64,000 nucleotides of DNA, taken from positions 496,001 through 560,000 of the forward strand of contig NZ_JBAWKD010000002.1 of the NCBI RefSeq assembly GCF_037095735.1, read 5' to 3'. The notes below the pieces were generated by a model. That model saw nothing but the letters and a program-made list of their open reading frames with translations. It was not told the DNA's origin and searched no databases. The DNA comes from Frigidibacter sp037095735 (GTDB taxonomy: Bacteria > Pseudomonadota > Alphaproteobacteria > Rhodobacterales > Rhodobacteraceae). Position 1 is the stretch's first letter. Each line of letters opens with the position of its first letter. Positions 42,759 through 52,025 of this stretch are shown here, in pieces. Both the position numbers and the translations under genes were made by a program.

Positions 42759-44114
42759 ATGGATCTGCGCAGGGGAATGAGGAAGGGGATGGTGCGCCGC
42801 TCGCGCGCGCTCGTCGTCTCGCCGCGGTTCTGGAAATCGCGACTGGTGTTCTGGGCGGGGGCGGTGGCCGTGGGGCTTGTCAGCCTCGGGTTCGCCTGGG
42901 CCGCGGATGAAAGCCAGCGCCTGTTCCAAGCCCTCATCGCCGGCGGCGACCGGGCCTGGATCGCGCTCGCGCTGACGCCGCTCGGCTTCGTCTTCTGCGC
43001 CTGGGCGGCGGCGCGGTTCTTCCCCGGAACACAGGGCTCGGGCATCCCGCAGGCGATCGCCGCCCGCCATCTCGACCGCGAAAGCCGCGGGATCTACCTG
43101 ACGATTCCGCTGGCCGCCGGGAAACTGGTGCTGACGCTGATCGGGCTGGCCTGCGGCGCCTCGTCGGGGCGCGAGGGGCCGACGGTGCAGATCGGCGCCG
43201 CGATCATGCTGCTGTCGGCGCGGATCGGCGGCATGGTGCAGGCCAAGGGGCTGATCCTCGCGGGCTCGGCCGCAGGCGTCGCCGCGGCCTTCAACACCCC
43301 GCTCGCCGGCATCGTCTTCGCCATCGAAGAAATGAGCCGCAGCTATTCCGCGCGAACGAACGGCGTCGTGCTGTCGGCGGTGATCATCGCCGGTGTCACC
43401 ACCTATGCGATCGGCGGCAGCTACACCTATTTCGGCGAGACCGACGTGGTCTCGCTTCTGCTGAACGACTGGCCGATCGTCGTGGCCTCGGGCATCGCGG
43501 GCGGGCTTCTGGGCGCGGTCTTCACCAAGGCGGTGCTCTGGGGCACGCGACGGATCCGGCGGATCAAGCGGCTGTCGACCCCGCGCCGCATGGTCGCGGT
43601 CGCCGCCGGCGCGGGGCTGGTCGTGGCGCTGGCCGGGCTGGTCACCGCCGGAGACACCTTCGGCACCAGCTATGAAGAGGCGCGCGCGGCCGTCGAGGGC
43701 CATGCGCTGTCGCCGCTGTTCTTCGTCTTCAAGTTCGTGGCGACGCTGGCAACCACCCTGTCCGGCATCCCGGGCGGGCTTTTCGCGCCCTCGCTCTCGG
43801 TGGGGGCGGGGCTTGGCAGCTGGCTGGGGCAGCTGTTCCAGGCCGACCTCGGGCTGGCGGCGGTGCTGGGGATGGCCGGCTATTTTGCGGGCGTCGTGCA
43901 GGCGCCGATGACCGCCTTCATCATCGTGATGGAGATGACCGGCAGCCATGACGACATCATCCCGATCATGACCGCGGCGATGATCGGCCACGGCCTGTCG
44001 CGCATCGTCTGCCCGGAGCCGCTCTATCACGCCCTGTCGCGGCTGTGGATCGCCGATGCGATCCGCGCCCGCCGGGCGATGGAACAGGCCGCGCGCGAGG
44101 ACGCGCGGGACTGA
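42759..44114 (+). CDS. clcA: ClC-family chloride channel/antiporter
   Basis: The 451-residue membrane protein shows the three ClC selectivity motifs. GSGIPQ is at about 93-98, GREGPT (with the gating Glu) at about 138-143, and GGLFAPSLSVGAGLG near 340. FAIEEMSRSY carries the second, internal Glu that marks H+/Cl- antiporters rather than channels. It acts as a dimer in the inner membrane and may aid acid resistance. There are no CBS domains. The ATG is about 10 bases after AGGAAAGGAAGG. It is convergent with the XRE-cupin gene. Confidence 0.93.
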   Translation: MDLRRGMRKGMVRRSRALVVSPRFWKSRLVFWAGAVAVGLVSLGFAWAADESQRLFQALIAGGDRAWIALALTPLGFVFCAWAAARFFPGTQGSGIPQAIAARHLDRESRGIYLTIPLAAGKLVLTLIGLACGASSGREGPTVQIGAAIMLLSARIGGMVQAKGLILAGSAAGVAAAFNTPLAGIVFAIEEMSRSYSARTNGVVLSAVIIAGVTTYAIGGSYTYFGETDVVSLLLNDWPIVVASGIAGGLLGAVFTKAVLWGTRRIRRIKRLSTPRRMVAVAAGAGLVVALAGLVTAGDTFGTSYEEARAAVEGHALSPLFFVFKFVATLATTLSGIPGGLFAPSLSVGAGLGSWLGQLFQADLGLAAVLGMAGYFAGVVQAPMTAFIIVMEMTGSHDDIIPIMTAAMIGHGLSRIVCPEPLYHALSRLWIADAIRARRAMEQAAREDARD

Positions 44115-44131
44115 AGATCAGAAACCGGCCC

Positions 44132-44680
44132 TCAGAAACTGGGCGGCGTGCAGCAGCTGACCACCTCGCAGGGGTCGGGCCCCACGGCGCGGAACCGGTG
44201 CGGGCGGCTGCTGTCGAAGGCATAGGCATCGCCGGGGCCGAGCACCCGGCGCTGGTCCTCGACGGTCACCTCGAGCCGGCCCGAAAGCACGATCCCCGCC
44301 TCTTCCCCGTCGTGAACCAGGGGCACACGGCCTGTGTCGGCGCCGGGCTGATAGCACTCTTTCAACATCATCAACTGTCGGAACGGGGTGGCATCCCCGA
44401 CCCTGCGATAGGAAATCCGACCTTTCCCGATTTCCACCAGCTCTTCCGCCGCGAAGAAGGCCTTGCGCGGGGCCTCCGGCTCCCAAGCGAAGAATTCCGA
44501 CAGGCCGATCGGCAGCCCGTCGAGGATCCGCTTCAGCGCGCCGACCGAGGGGTTGGTGCGGTTCGCCTCGATCAGCGAGATCGTCGAATTCGGCACGCCG
44601 ACCCGCCGCGCCAGCTCGCGCTGCGAGATCTTGCGCGCCTCGCGCAGGCCGCGCAGCCGGTTGCCGATGTCCACTTCCAT
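44132..44680 (-). CDS. XRE-cupin transcriptional regulator
   Basis: The 182-residue protein joins an N-terminal XRE helix-turn-helix (about 5-60, REARKISQRELARRVGVPNSTISLIEANRTNPSVG) to a C-terminal cupin (about 110-178, GEEAGIVLSGRLEVTVEDQRRVLGPGDAYAFDSSRPHRF). This is the architecture of PuuR-like regulators of amine and amino-acid catabolism, in which the cupin may bind the ligand. The ATG at 44680 is preferred; 44707 is possible. It is divergent from the class III aminotransferase gene, its likely target. A TGTTC/GAACA inverted repeat lies between the two. Confidence 0.9.
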   Translation of the reverse strand: MEVDIGNRLRGLREARKISQRELARRVGVPNSTISLIEANRTNPSVGALKRILDGLPIGLSEFFAWEPEAPRKAFFAAEELVEIGKGRISYRRVGDATPFRQLMMLKECYQPGADTGRVPLVHDGEEAGIVLSGRLEVTVEDQRRVLGPGDAYAFDSSRPHRFRAVGPDPCEVVSCCTPPSF

Positions 44681-44697
44681 GACCGCCCCGTTCGGGT

Positions 44698-44716
44698 TGT
44701 TCAACATTCGCGAACA
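44698..44716. promoter_or_regulatory. Candidate operator of the XRE-cupin regulator
   Basis: TGTTC-N9-GAACA forms a 19-base inverted repeat, with a TTCGCGAA palindrome inside its right half. It lies 18 bases upstream of the regulator start and 140 bases before the aminotransferase. Confidence 0.35.
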
Positions 44717-44855
44717 CCGTGACGAACGGCACAGGGAAATCAAGACCTTCGAGGCCACCAGAAAAGGGATTGCGCGAAGCCCCGAAGCGTGGCGGCATGG
44801 GGTCTTCCGCGACCCGGCCCCCGCGATCCCCCGCGCGCCCGAGAGGACCCCTTTC

Positions 44856-46241
44856 ATGACCATCCAGCACAACCCGAACGACCTCAGCCATGTGATCGAG
44901 GCCGACCGCGCCCATATCTGGCACCACCTGCTGCAGCACAAGGCGCTGGAGACGACCGATCCGCGGATCATCGTCGAGGGCAAGGGCATCCGGGTCTGGG
45001 ATGCCGCGGGGCGCGAGTTCCTCGACGCGGTCTCGGGCGGGGTCTGGACGGTGAACGTGGGCTATGGCCGCGAAAGCATCGCCGACGCTGTGCGCGACCA
45101 GCTGGTCAAGATGAACTACTTCGCCGCCGCCGCGGGCTCAATCCCCGGGTCGCTCTTCGCCGAGATGCTCTTGGACAAGATGCCGGGCCTGAGCCGCGTC
45201 TACTGGGCGAACTCGGGGTCCGAGGCCAACGAGAAGGTCTTCAAGATGGTCCGCCAGATCTCGGCGCGCCACCACAAGGGCCTGAAATCGAAGATCCTCT
45301 ACCGTGAGCGCGACTATCACGGCACCACCATCGGCGTGCTGGCGGCCTGCGGCCAGCCGCAGCGGGCCGAGCAGTACGGGCCCTTCCCCACCGGCTTCGT
45401 CGAGGTGCCGCACTGCCTTGAATACCGCGCGCAGTGGGACCTGACCGGCGAGGCCTACGGCCGCCGCGCCGCCGACGCCATCGAAGAGGTGATCCTGCGC
45501 GAAGGGCCCGAGACGGTGGGCCTGCTGTGCCTCGAGCCGATCACCGCCGGCGGCGGCGTCATCACCCCGCCCCCTGGCTATTGGGAGCGCGTGCAGGAGA
45601 TCTGCGCCAAGTACGAGATCCTGCTGCACATCGACGAGGTCGTCTGCGGGCTCGGCCGCACCGGCACCTGGTTCGGCTATCAGAACTATGGCGTGAAGCC
45701 CGATTTCGTGACGATGGCCAAGGGCCTGGCCTCGGGCTATGCCGCGATCTCGGCCTGCGTCACCTCCGAGCGCGTCTTCGAGATGTTCAAGGACGATCCC
45801 TCTGACCCGATGAGCTATTTCCGCGACATCTCGACCTTCGGCGGCTGCGCCGCGGGCCCGGCGGCGGCGATCGAGAACATGCGGATCATCGAGAACGAGA
45901 AGCTTCTGGAAAACACCGTGAAGATGGGCGAGCGGCTGATGGGCAACCTGCAGGCGCTGAAGGACAAGCACGCGGTGATCGGCGACGTGCGCGGCCTTGG
46001 CCTTTTCCAGGGGGCCGAGTTGGTCGCCGACCGCGCCACCAAGGAGCCGGTGAACGAGAAGCTGGCGGCGGCCGTGGTGGCCGAGGCCGGCGCGCGCGGT
46101 GTGATCATCGGCGTCACCAACCGCAGCCTGCCCGGGCTGAACAACACGCTGTGCCTGAGCCCGGCGCTGATCGCCACGCCCGACGACATCGACGAGATCA
46201 CCGAGGCGATCGACGGCGCGCTGACCAAGGTCTTCGGCTGA
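44856..46241 (+). CDS. Class III (omega) aminotransferase, possibly taurine-pyruvate type
   Basis: The 461-residue PLP enzyme has the class III layout: VSGGVWTVNVGYGRE near residue 60, YWANSGSEANEKVFKM for the phosphate cup, RDYHGTTIG, HIDEVVCGLGRTG with the cofactor Asp, and MAKGLASGYAAISA with the Schiff-base Lys (about residue 289). The run WHHLLQHK... VWDAAGREFLDAVSGG is like sequences named taurine-pyruvate aminotransferase in roseobacters, but other amines (putrescine, beta-alanine) are possible. GAGAGGA is the ribosome site. The divergent XRE-cupin regulator suggests control by an amine substrate. Confidence 0.8.
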   Translation: MTIQHNPNDLSHVIEADRAHIWHHLLQHKALETTDPRIIVEGKGIRVWDAAGREFLDAVSGGVWTVNVGYGRESIADAVRDQLVKMNYFAAAAGSIPGSLFAEMLLDKMPGLSRVYWANSGSEANEKVFKMVRQISARHHKGLKSKILYRERDYHGTTIGVLAACGQPQRAEQYGPFPTGFVEVPHCLEYRAQWDLTGEAYGRRAADAIEEVILREGPETVGLLCLEPITAGGGVITPPPGYWERVQEICAKYEILLHIDEVVCGLGRTGTWFGYQNYGVKPDFVTMAKGLASGYAAISACVTSERVFEMFKDDPSDPMSYFRDISTFGGCAAGPAAAIENMRIIENEKLLENTVKMGERLMGNLQALKDKHAVIGDVRGLGLFQGAELVADRATKEPVNEKLAAAVVAEAGARGVIIGVTNRSLPGLNNTLCLSPALIATPDDIDEITEAIDGALTKVFG

Positions 46242-46262
46242 CCTGATCCCGGAACGATGAAG

Positions 46263-46288
46263 GCCTCTCCCGGTCTACCGGGGGAGGC
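46263..46288. terminator. Bidirectional terminator between convergent genes
   Basis: An eleven-base-pair stem (GCCTCTCCCGG/CCGGGGGAGGC, one G-U pair) closes a TCTA loop. It lies 22 bases after the aminotransferase stop and 10 bases before the end of the rhomboid-like gene. T tracts are poor on both sides. Confidence 0.65.
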
Positions 46289-46297
46289 GTCTTCGTG

Positions 46298-46984
46298 TCA
46301 GCGGTCGCGGATCCGCGCCAGAACCGCGCGCCAGCCGCCCGGCGCCACCAGGAACGAGGTCGCGAAGCCCGCGGCGAAGCCCGCGATCTCCGACAGCGTC
46401 TGCCAGGTGCCGCCGAAGATCAGCCCGAAGACCAGCTGGATGCCCAAAAGGAACCCGATCAGCGAAAAGGCGCGGTAGCGGTTCGCATGGACCGCCCCGA
46501 GACGTTGCCACAGGATGAAGGTGAAGGCCCCGATCAGCCCGTAGACCGGCGGATAGCCCCCGAAAAGCGGCGGCAGATCCATCGGGATCGCGGCATAGGC
46601 AAGCGAGCCCGCCAGCGCCGAGACGACGAACACCGCCAGCACCGCGCCGGCGCTGAACACCTCTGCCACCATCTTGCCCAGCGCCAGAAGGAAGACCGCG
46701 ACGAAGACCGCGTGGGTGAACGAGCCATGGACGAAAATGTAGGTCAGAAGCCGCATCGCCTGTTCCGGCGGCCAGTGGCCGTTCGCCGCCATCCAGTGGA
46801 ACAGCTGCGGCGAGAAGCTGAACCGCTCCAGCGCTTCCAGCCGCCAGCCCACCGCGCCGGGGCCGCCGACAAGGCCGGTGCTGCCGGCCTGCAGCACGAT
46901 CTCCATCGCCGCGATCGGCAGGAACAGCAGCCAGACCACCGGCGGCATCGGGTTCAGCGGGCTCTCGCGGTGATCTTCGTTCAT
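46298..46984 (-). CDS. Rhomboid-family protein lacking catalytic Ser and His (pseudoprotease)
   Basis: The 228-residue protein has about six membrane helices and the rhomboid landmarks LLTYIFVHGSFTHAVF (HGS at 86-88) and YGLIGAFTF after helix 4. The catalytic GxSG is GYPP here (about residues 143-146), the partner His motif AHxGG reads SEIAG (198-202), and the Asn of HxxxN is Val. With both dyad residues gone it should not cleave proteins. Inactive rhomboids such as iRhoms and derlins act in protein traffic or quality control. The ATG at 46984 lacks a strong ribosome site. It is divergent from trpS, with 100 bases between starts. Confidence 0.82.
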   Translation of the reverse strand: MNEDHRESPLNPMPPVVWLLFLPIAAMEIVLQAGSTGLVGGPGAVGWRLEALERFSFSPQLFHWMAANGHWPPEQAMRLLTYIFVHGSFTHAVFVAVFLLALGKMVAEVFSAGAVLAVFVVSALAGSLAYAAIPMDLPPLFGGYPPVYGLIGAFTFILWQRLGAVHANRYRAFSLIGFLLGIQLVFGLIFGGTWQTLSEIAGFAAGFATSFLVAPGGWRAVLARIRDR

Positions 46985-47084
46985 GTCGGTGACGGTCGCT
47001 TCTGTTGACCTGAATTGCGCCCAGCGATAAGCGACGGGGACCGGAAACTCCAGCCTCCGGGGCCTTTTCACGGAAAGATCCGAC

Positions 47085-48167
47085 ATGTCAGAAGCGCCTT
47101 CCACCGCGCCGACTTCCGCGCCCTCTGCGGCGCCGACCGCCCCCTCGAAATTCACGCCGCGCGTCTTCTCGGGCATCCAGCCTTCGGGCGGGCTTACGCT
47201 TGGCAACTATCTTGGCGCGCTGAAGCGCTTCGCCGAGATGCAGGAGGGCGGGTTCGAGACGATCTACTGCCTCGTCGACCTGCATGCGATCACCGTCTGG
47301 CAGGACCCGGTCGCGCTGGCCAACCAGACGCGCGAGGCCGCGGCCGCCTTCATCGCCTCGGGCGTGGATCCGGCGCGCTCGGTGCTCTTCAACCAGAGCC
47401 AGGTCGCGGGCCATGCCGAGCTGGCCTGGATCTTCAACTGCGTCGCGCGGCTGGGCTGGATGAACCGGATGACCCAGTTCAAGGACAAGACCGCCGGCAA
47501 GAACGCGGAAAACGCCTCGCTCGGGCTGTACGCCTATCCCTCGCTGATGGCGGCGGACATCCTGCTGTATCACGCGACCCACGTTCCGGTGGGCGAGGAC
47601 CAGAAGCAGCATATCGAGCTGACCCGCGACATCGCCGCCAAGTTCAACCATGACTACGGCGTCGATTTCTTCCCGGTGACTGAGCCGGTCATCGAAGGCG
47701 CCGCGACCCGCGTCATGTCCCTGCGCGACGGCACCAAGAAGATGTCGAAGTCCGATCCCTCGGACGCGAGCCGGATCAACCTGACCGACGATGCCGATGC
47801 GATCGCCTCGAAGATCCGCAAGGCCAAGACCGATCCCGAGCCGCTGCCCGAGACGCTGGAAGGCCTGAAGGACCGGCCCGAGGCGAAGAACCTCGTGAAC
47901 ATCTATGCCGCGCTGTCGGGGATGACGGCCGAGGCGGTGGTGGGCGAGTTCGCGGGCAAGGGCTTCGGCACCTTCAAGCCGGCGCTGGCCGAGCTGGCCG
48001 TGGCGCAGATCGCGCCGATCACCACCGAGATGAACCGGCTGATGGCCGATCCGGCCGAGATCGACCGCATCCTCGGCGCCGGTGCCGACAAGGCCGACGC
48101 GATCGCCGCCCCGATCCTTGCGAAGACGCAGGAGATCGTCGGCATGATCCGCTCGCGCCGCCGGTGA
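47085..48167 (+). CDS. trpS: Tryptophanyl-tRNA synthetase
   Basis: The 360-residue class I enzyme charges tRNA-Trp. The HIGH-equivalent is PSGGLTLGNYLGA (about 32-44, TxGN form), and the KMSKS loop is KKMSKSDPSD (about 221-230). GEDQKQHIELTRDIA is also typical. An Ala/Pro/Ser-rich leader of about 20 residues precedes the catalytic core. The stop codon overlaps the GTG start of the following membrane protein gene (GTGA), so the two are co-translated. Confidence 0.97.
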   Translation: MSEAPSTAPTSAPSAAPTAPSKFTPRVFSGIQPSGGLTLGNYLGALKRFAEMQEGGFETIYCLVDLHAITVWQDPVALANQTREAAAAFIASGVDPARSVLFNQSQVAGHAELAWIFNCVARLGWMNRMTQFKDKTAGKNAENASLGLYAYPSLMAADILLYHATHVPVGEDQKQHIELTRDIAAKFNHDYGVDFFPVTEPVIEGAATRVMSLRDGTKKMSKSDPSDASRINLTDDADAIASKIRKAKTDPEPLPETLEGLKDRPEAKNLVNIYAALSGMTAEAVVGEFAGKGFGTFKPALAELAVAQIAPITTEMNRLMADPAEIDRILGAGADKADAIAAPILAKTQEIVGMIRSRRR

Positions 48168-50371
48168 CCCTGCCGCCGCCCCCCGGTGGCGGCGATGACG
48201 AGGCCCCGCCGCCGCCGCGGCGGGACGAGCCTGCGCGCGCCGAGCCTCAGCCCCCGCGCCAGCCCTTGGCCGGGGCCGGGATGATGCGCGCGATGGAGCG
48301 GCTGCGGGCCGAGCATCAGGCACAGGCCCGTGGCCGGGCGCCGGCCGCGCCGCCGGTGGCCCGACCCCGGGCCGAGTCCCCGCGGCGCAGCGAGCCGCCG
48401 CTGCGGGCCCTGCCCCCGCGGCCCTTGACCGACGCCCCCGCGCCGCCACGCCCGCTTGCGCCAGTGCCGGTGCCGACGGTGCCGCGCCCGGAACCGGAGG
48501 CGCCGCAGGCCCCTGCCCATATGTCGGCCGAGATTCCGCAGGAGGCACTGCCTCCGGCAATCGCACCGATCCCCGCGCCCCCCCTGCCGCCAGAGGTGGC
48601 GGCGCCTGCGCCCGAACCGGTCTCCCCGGCGACAGAGGGCACAGCCCGGGACGCTCGGGACGCGGTGGCTGGGACGGACGCGGTCGCAGCGGACCGACCG
48701 GCGGCTCCCGAAGGTGCGGCGGGGCCCGAGGCGGACAGCAACGCAGCGCCCCCGCCCGGCTCCCCGACCGACCAGACGGACGAGGCCGTGGCGCCAGAGG
48801 CCGCGCAATCTGACCCAGCACCGGACACGGCTGCGGATGACGTAGCGCCTGCGCCGGCGGCGGCCCCGGACGCTGGCGGGGCGGCGGGCGATGCGCGCCC
48901 CGAGGAGGGCGCCGCTACCGAAGACGATTGGACGGCCCTGCCGCAGCGCGAGGCGGCCGAGCTGAAGATCGTCCGCCGCGCCGCGCATGGGGGCGAGGCG
49001 ACCGCGGGCAGCGCGCTGGCCTCGCGGCTGGCAAAGCGCCTGTCGCACCTGCCCAGCACGCAGCCGGACCCGGTGCCCGCCGCGCCCGCGCCGCAGCCCG
49101 CAGCCGCCGCCGAGGCCACCGCAGGGACGGCAGCCATACCCGCCGCGCCGGCCCTGCCTGCCGCGGAACCTGCGGTGATGGCGGCCGCGGCGACGAACGG
49201 GACACCCCCCGGCGCGCCGCTGCGGGCGACGGCGCGCCGGGCGCCGCCCCCGCCGGCGGGCCTGCTGGCGCGGCTCGGCCACGGGCTGCGGCTGGCGTTG
49301 CGGCGCCTTCTGATGCTGGTGCTGGTCGTCTCGGTGATCTCGACGGCGCAGTCGCTCTCGGCGATCGCGGCGCAACCCGGGATCTCGCCCCTTGTCGATG
49401 CCGGGCAGGACCGCATCCTGGCGGCGATGGACCGGGCGATGGCGCGCGAGGCGACGCCCGCGCGCATCACCGCCCGGCTCGAGGCGCTGCTGGCCGCGCC
49501 CGAGCGCAACTGGGTGGCGATCGACGCGGTGATGGCCGTCGCCGAGGAACGCGGCGTCTTCCTGCCGGCCGAGCTTCTGCAGCGGATCGACGCGGCGCAG
49601 TCGGCGGACGAGGGGCTGCTGGCCTCGGCCCGGGGCTGCCTTGCCTGCATGGCGAACCCGGCCGCCTGCCAGCTGTCGGCGCAGCTTTTGTGCCAGGCGC
49701 CGATGGTGCTGACCCCGGCGGGCGACATCGCCGCCGTCGGCGCCGAGGCCTGGTCCTGGGCCAGCGGCGCCGAGGTCGACCGGATCAACCTGGCGCTGGG
49801 TCTCGTGGGCCTTGGCGCCACGGCAGCGATCCTGGCGACCGGCGGCAGTTCCGCCACGGTGAAGGTCGGCGCCGGCGCGCTGCGCACCGCGCGCGGCATG
49901 GGGCTCGTTTCGGCCCGACTGGGCGCGATGATCGCACGCGCGGCGGAGGAGGGCGTGGACTGGGCGCGGCTGCGCGGCCTGCGCCTGACGCAGCTGAGCA
50001 GCCGCGACGAGATCGCGGGCCTGCTGCGCCCGGCCGCGCTGGCACCGCTGCGCGAGACCGCGACGGCGCTCGGCCGGATCGAGGCCGCGACCGGCCCGCG
50101 CGCGGCGCTGGCGCTGCTGGCGCGGGTCGACAGCGCCGACGAGGCCCGCCGCATCGCCAACGCGGCCGAGGCGCTGGGGCCGCGCACGCTGGGCCGGGTC
50201 GAGGTGCTGGGCAAGGGCCGGTTCCTGCGCGCCACCGTGCGGCTTTCGGAACTGGCGGTGAAGGTGATACTGAGCCTTGTCGCGCTGATGCTGTCGCTGG
50301 GCGGGCTTGCCGCCTCGGCCTGCGGCCACTACGCGACGCGCCGCCTGCGCCGCGGCTTGATGCACCTGTGA
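48164..50371 (+). CDS. Large Pro/Ala-rich membrane protein of unknown function
   Basis: The 735-residue protein is not recognised. Residues 1-370 are low-complexity Pro/Ala/Glu-rich and probably disordered. A membrane helix (about 379-397, MLVLVVSVISTAQS) follows. A segment of about 140 residues then contains four cysteines in GCLACMANPAACQLSAQLLCQ (about 490-512). A second hydrophobic stretch (about 543-560), a helical soluble part (565-695) and a last membrane helix (about 698-720) complete it. If the N-terminus is cytoplasmic, the Cys-rich part is periplasmic and likely disulfide-bonded. It starts with GTG overlapping the trpS stop. The codon pattern is consistent with a real gene. Confidence 0.75.
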   Translation: MTLPPPPGGGDDEAPPPPRRDEPARAEPQPPRQPLAGAGMMRAMERLRAEHQAQARGRAPAAPPVARPRAESPRRSEPPLRALPPRPLTDAPAPPRPLAPVPVPTVPRPEPEAPQAPAHMSAEIPQEALPPAIAPIPAPPLPPEVAAPAPEPVSPATEGTARDARDAVAGTDAVAADRPAAPEGAAGPEADSNAAPPPGSPTDQTDEAVAPEAAQSDPAPDTAADDVAPAPAAAPDAGGAAGDARPEEGAATEDDWTALPQREAAELKIVRRAAHGGEATAGSALASRLAKRLSHLPSTQPDPVPAAPAPQPAAAAEATAGTAAIPAAPALPAAEPAVMAAAATNGTPPGAPLRATARRAPPPPAGLLARLGHGLRLALRRLLMLVLVVSVISTAQSLSAIAAQPGISPLVDAGQDRILAAMDRAMAREATPARITARLEALLAAPERNWVAIDAVMAVAEERGVFLPAELLQRIDAAQSADEGLLASARGCLACMANPAACQLSAQLLCQAPMVLTPAGDIAAVGAEAWSWASGAEVDRINLALGLVGLGATAAILATGGSSATVKVGAGALRTARGMGLVSARLGAMIARAAEEGVDWARLRGLRLTQLSSRDEIAGLLRPAALAPLRETATALGRIEAATGPRAALALLARVDSADEARRIANAAEALGPRTLGRVEVLGKGRFLRATVRLSELAVKVILSLVALMLSLGGLAASACGHYATRRLRRGLMHL

Positions 50372-50401
50372 CCGCGACCCCGCCGCGCTGCGGCGCGGCG
50401 G

Positions 50402-50429
50402 TTGCCGCAGGGGCACAATCTTGCTAAAA
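50402..50429 (+). promoter_or_regulatory. Candidate promoter of the SulP gene
   Basis: TTGCCG at 50402 and CTAAAA at 50424 are spaced by 16 bases, about 120 bases before the SulP start. The pattern resembles the other candidate promoters of this window. Confidence 0.4.
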
Positions 50430-50549
50430 GACCCCCAGCAGCAAGGAGCGGGTGCGATCCCCGCTGGCTCTTCCGGCCGCCGATCCGCCGGACAACCGAC
50501 CAGGCCCCATTTCAGATTTCGCCGGGCCTGACCACCGGACAGACTTTTC

Positions 50550-52025
50550 ATGCACAAGGATACCTATGCCCGCCAATGGACGGGCAACATTCGCGCCGAC
50601 CTGCTTTCGGGCCTTGTCGTCGCCCTCGCCCTGATCCCCGAGGCGATCGCCTTCTCGATCATCGCCGGCGTCGATCCCAAGGTCGGGCTTTATGCCTCGT
50701 TCTCGATCGCGGTGATCACCGCGATCTTCGGCGGCCGGCCCGGGATGATCTCGGCCGCGACCGCCGCCACCGCGGTGCTGATGGGCACGCTGGTGCGCAA
50801 CCACGGGCTCGACTACCTGCTGGCCGCGACGGTGCTGGCCGGCGTCGTGCAGATGATCGCCGGGGCGCTGAAGCTGGGCTTCGTCATGCGCTTCGTCTCG
50901 CGCTCGGTGATGACGGGCTTCGTCAACGCGCTGGCGATCCTGATCTTCATGGCGCAATTGCCCGAACTCGACCCCGCCCGCGTGCCCTGGCTGACCTATC
51001 CGCTGGTCGCGGCGGCGCTGGCGATCATCTACCTGGTGCCGCGGATCACCCGCGCGGTCCCCTCGCCGCTGGTCGCGATCGTGGTGCTGACCGCCTGCTC
51101 GATGGCCTTCGGCTGGGACGTGCGCACCGTCAGCGACATGGGCGCCCTGCCCGATGCGCTGCCGGCCTTCCTGATCCCGAACGTGCCCTTCACGCTCGAG
51201 ACGCTGCAGATCATCCTGCCCTATTCGGTCGCCGTCGCCGCGGTGGGCCTGCTGGAAAGCCTGATGACCCAGCAGATCGTCGACGACCTGACCGACACCG
51301 GCTCGAACCGAAACCAGGAGTGCATCGGGCAGGGCCTTGCCAACTTCTGCACGGGCTTCATCGGCGGCATGGCCGGCTGCGCGATGATCGGGCAGTCGAT
51401 GATCAACGTCACCTCGGGCGGACGCGGGCGGCTGTCGTGCTTCTTCGCCGGGGTCATGCTGCTGATCTTCGTGACCTTCCTCAACCGCTGGGTCGGCCAG
51501 ATCCCGATGGCGGCGCTGGTCGCGATCATGATCATGGTCTCGATCGGGACCTTCTCGTGGCGCTCGCTCGGCCAGCTGCGCGAGCATCCGCTGCCCTCGT
51601 CCGTGGTGATGCTGGCAACGGTGGCGGTGGTGGTGGCGACGCACAACCTGGCCTTCGGGGTGATGGCGGGCGTGCTGCTGTCGGGGATCTTCTTCGCGTG
51701 GAAGATCTCGCGGCTGTTCACGGTCACCACGACGCTCGAGGACGGGCACCGGATCTATCGGGTCGAGGGGCAGCTGTTCTTCGCCTCGGTCGAGGCCTTC
51801 CTCGCGGCCTTCGACTTCCGCGAGCGCGTGGCACGGGTGACGATCGACGTCTCGGGCGCGCATGTCTGGGACATCTCGTCGGTGGCGGCGCTGGACCAGG
51901 CGGTGCTGAAGTTCCGCCGCGCCGGGGCCGAGGTCACGCTGACCGGCCTGAACCTCGCCTCGCAGACGCTGGTGGCGCGGCTGGGGCAGCACGACAAGCC
52001 GGGCGCCAGCCTGCCCGCGCACTGA
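50550..52025 (+). CDS. SulP-family anion transporter with STAS domain
   Basis: The 491-residue protein has the SulP core of about 10-14 membrane helices: residues 15-380, with DLLSGLVVALALIPEAIAF at the start, SNRNQECIGQGLAN in the middle and the QSMINVTSGGRGRLS loop. A cytoplasmic STAS domain (about 395-480, RVTIDVSGAHVWDISSVAALDQ) follows. Family members carry sulfate, bicarbonate or other anions; this one resembles the BicA/YbaR-like branch, but the substrate cannot be fixed. It begins about 180 bases after the preceding gene and looks monocistronic. Confidence 0.92.
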   Translation: MHKDTYARQWTGNIRADLLSGLVVALALIPEAIAFSIIAGVDPKVGLYASFSIAVITAIFGGRPGMISAATAATAVLMGTLVRNHGLDYLLAATVLAGVVQMIAGALKLGFVMRFVSRSVMTGFVNALAILIFMAQLPELDPARVPWLTYPLVAAALAIIYLVPRITRAVPSPLVAIVVLTACSMAFGWDVRTVSDMGALPDALPAFLIPNVPFTLETLQIILPYSVAVAAVGLLESLMTQQIVDDLTDTGSNRNQECIGQGLANFCTGFIGGMAGCAMIGQSMINVTSGGRGRLSCFFAGVMLLIFVTFLNRWVGQIPMAALVAIMIMVSIGTFSWRSLGQLREHPLPSSVVMLATVAVVVATHNLAFGVMAGVLLSGIFFAWKISRLFTVTTTLEDGHRIYRVEGQLFFASVEAFLAAFDFRERVARVTIDVSGAHVWDISSVAALDQAVLKFRRAGAEVTLTGLNLASQTLVARLGQHDKPGASLPAH

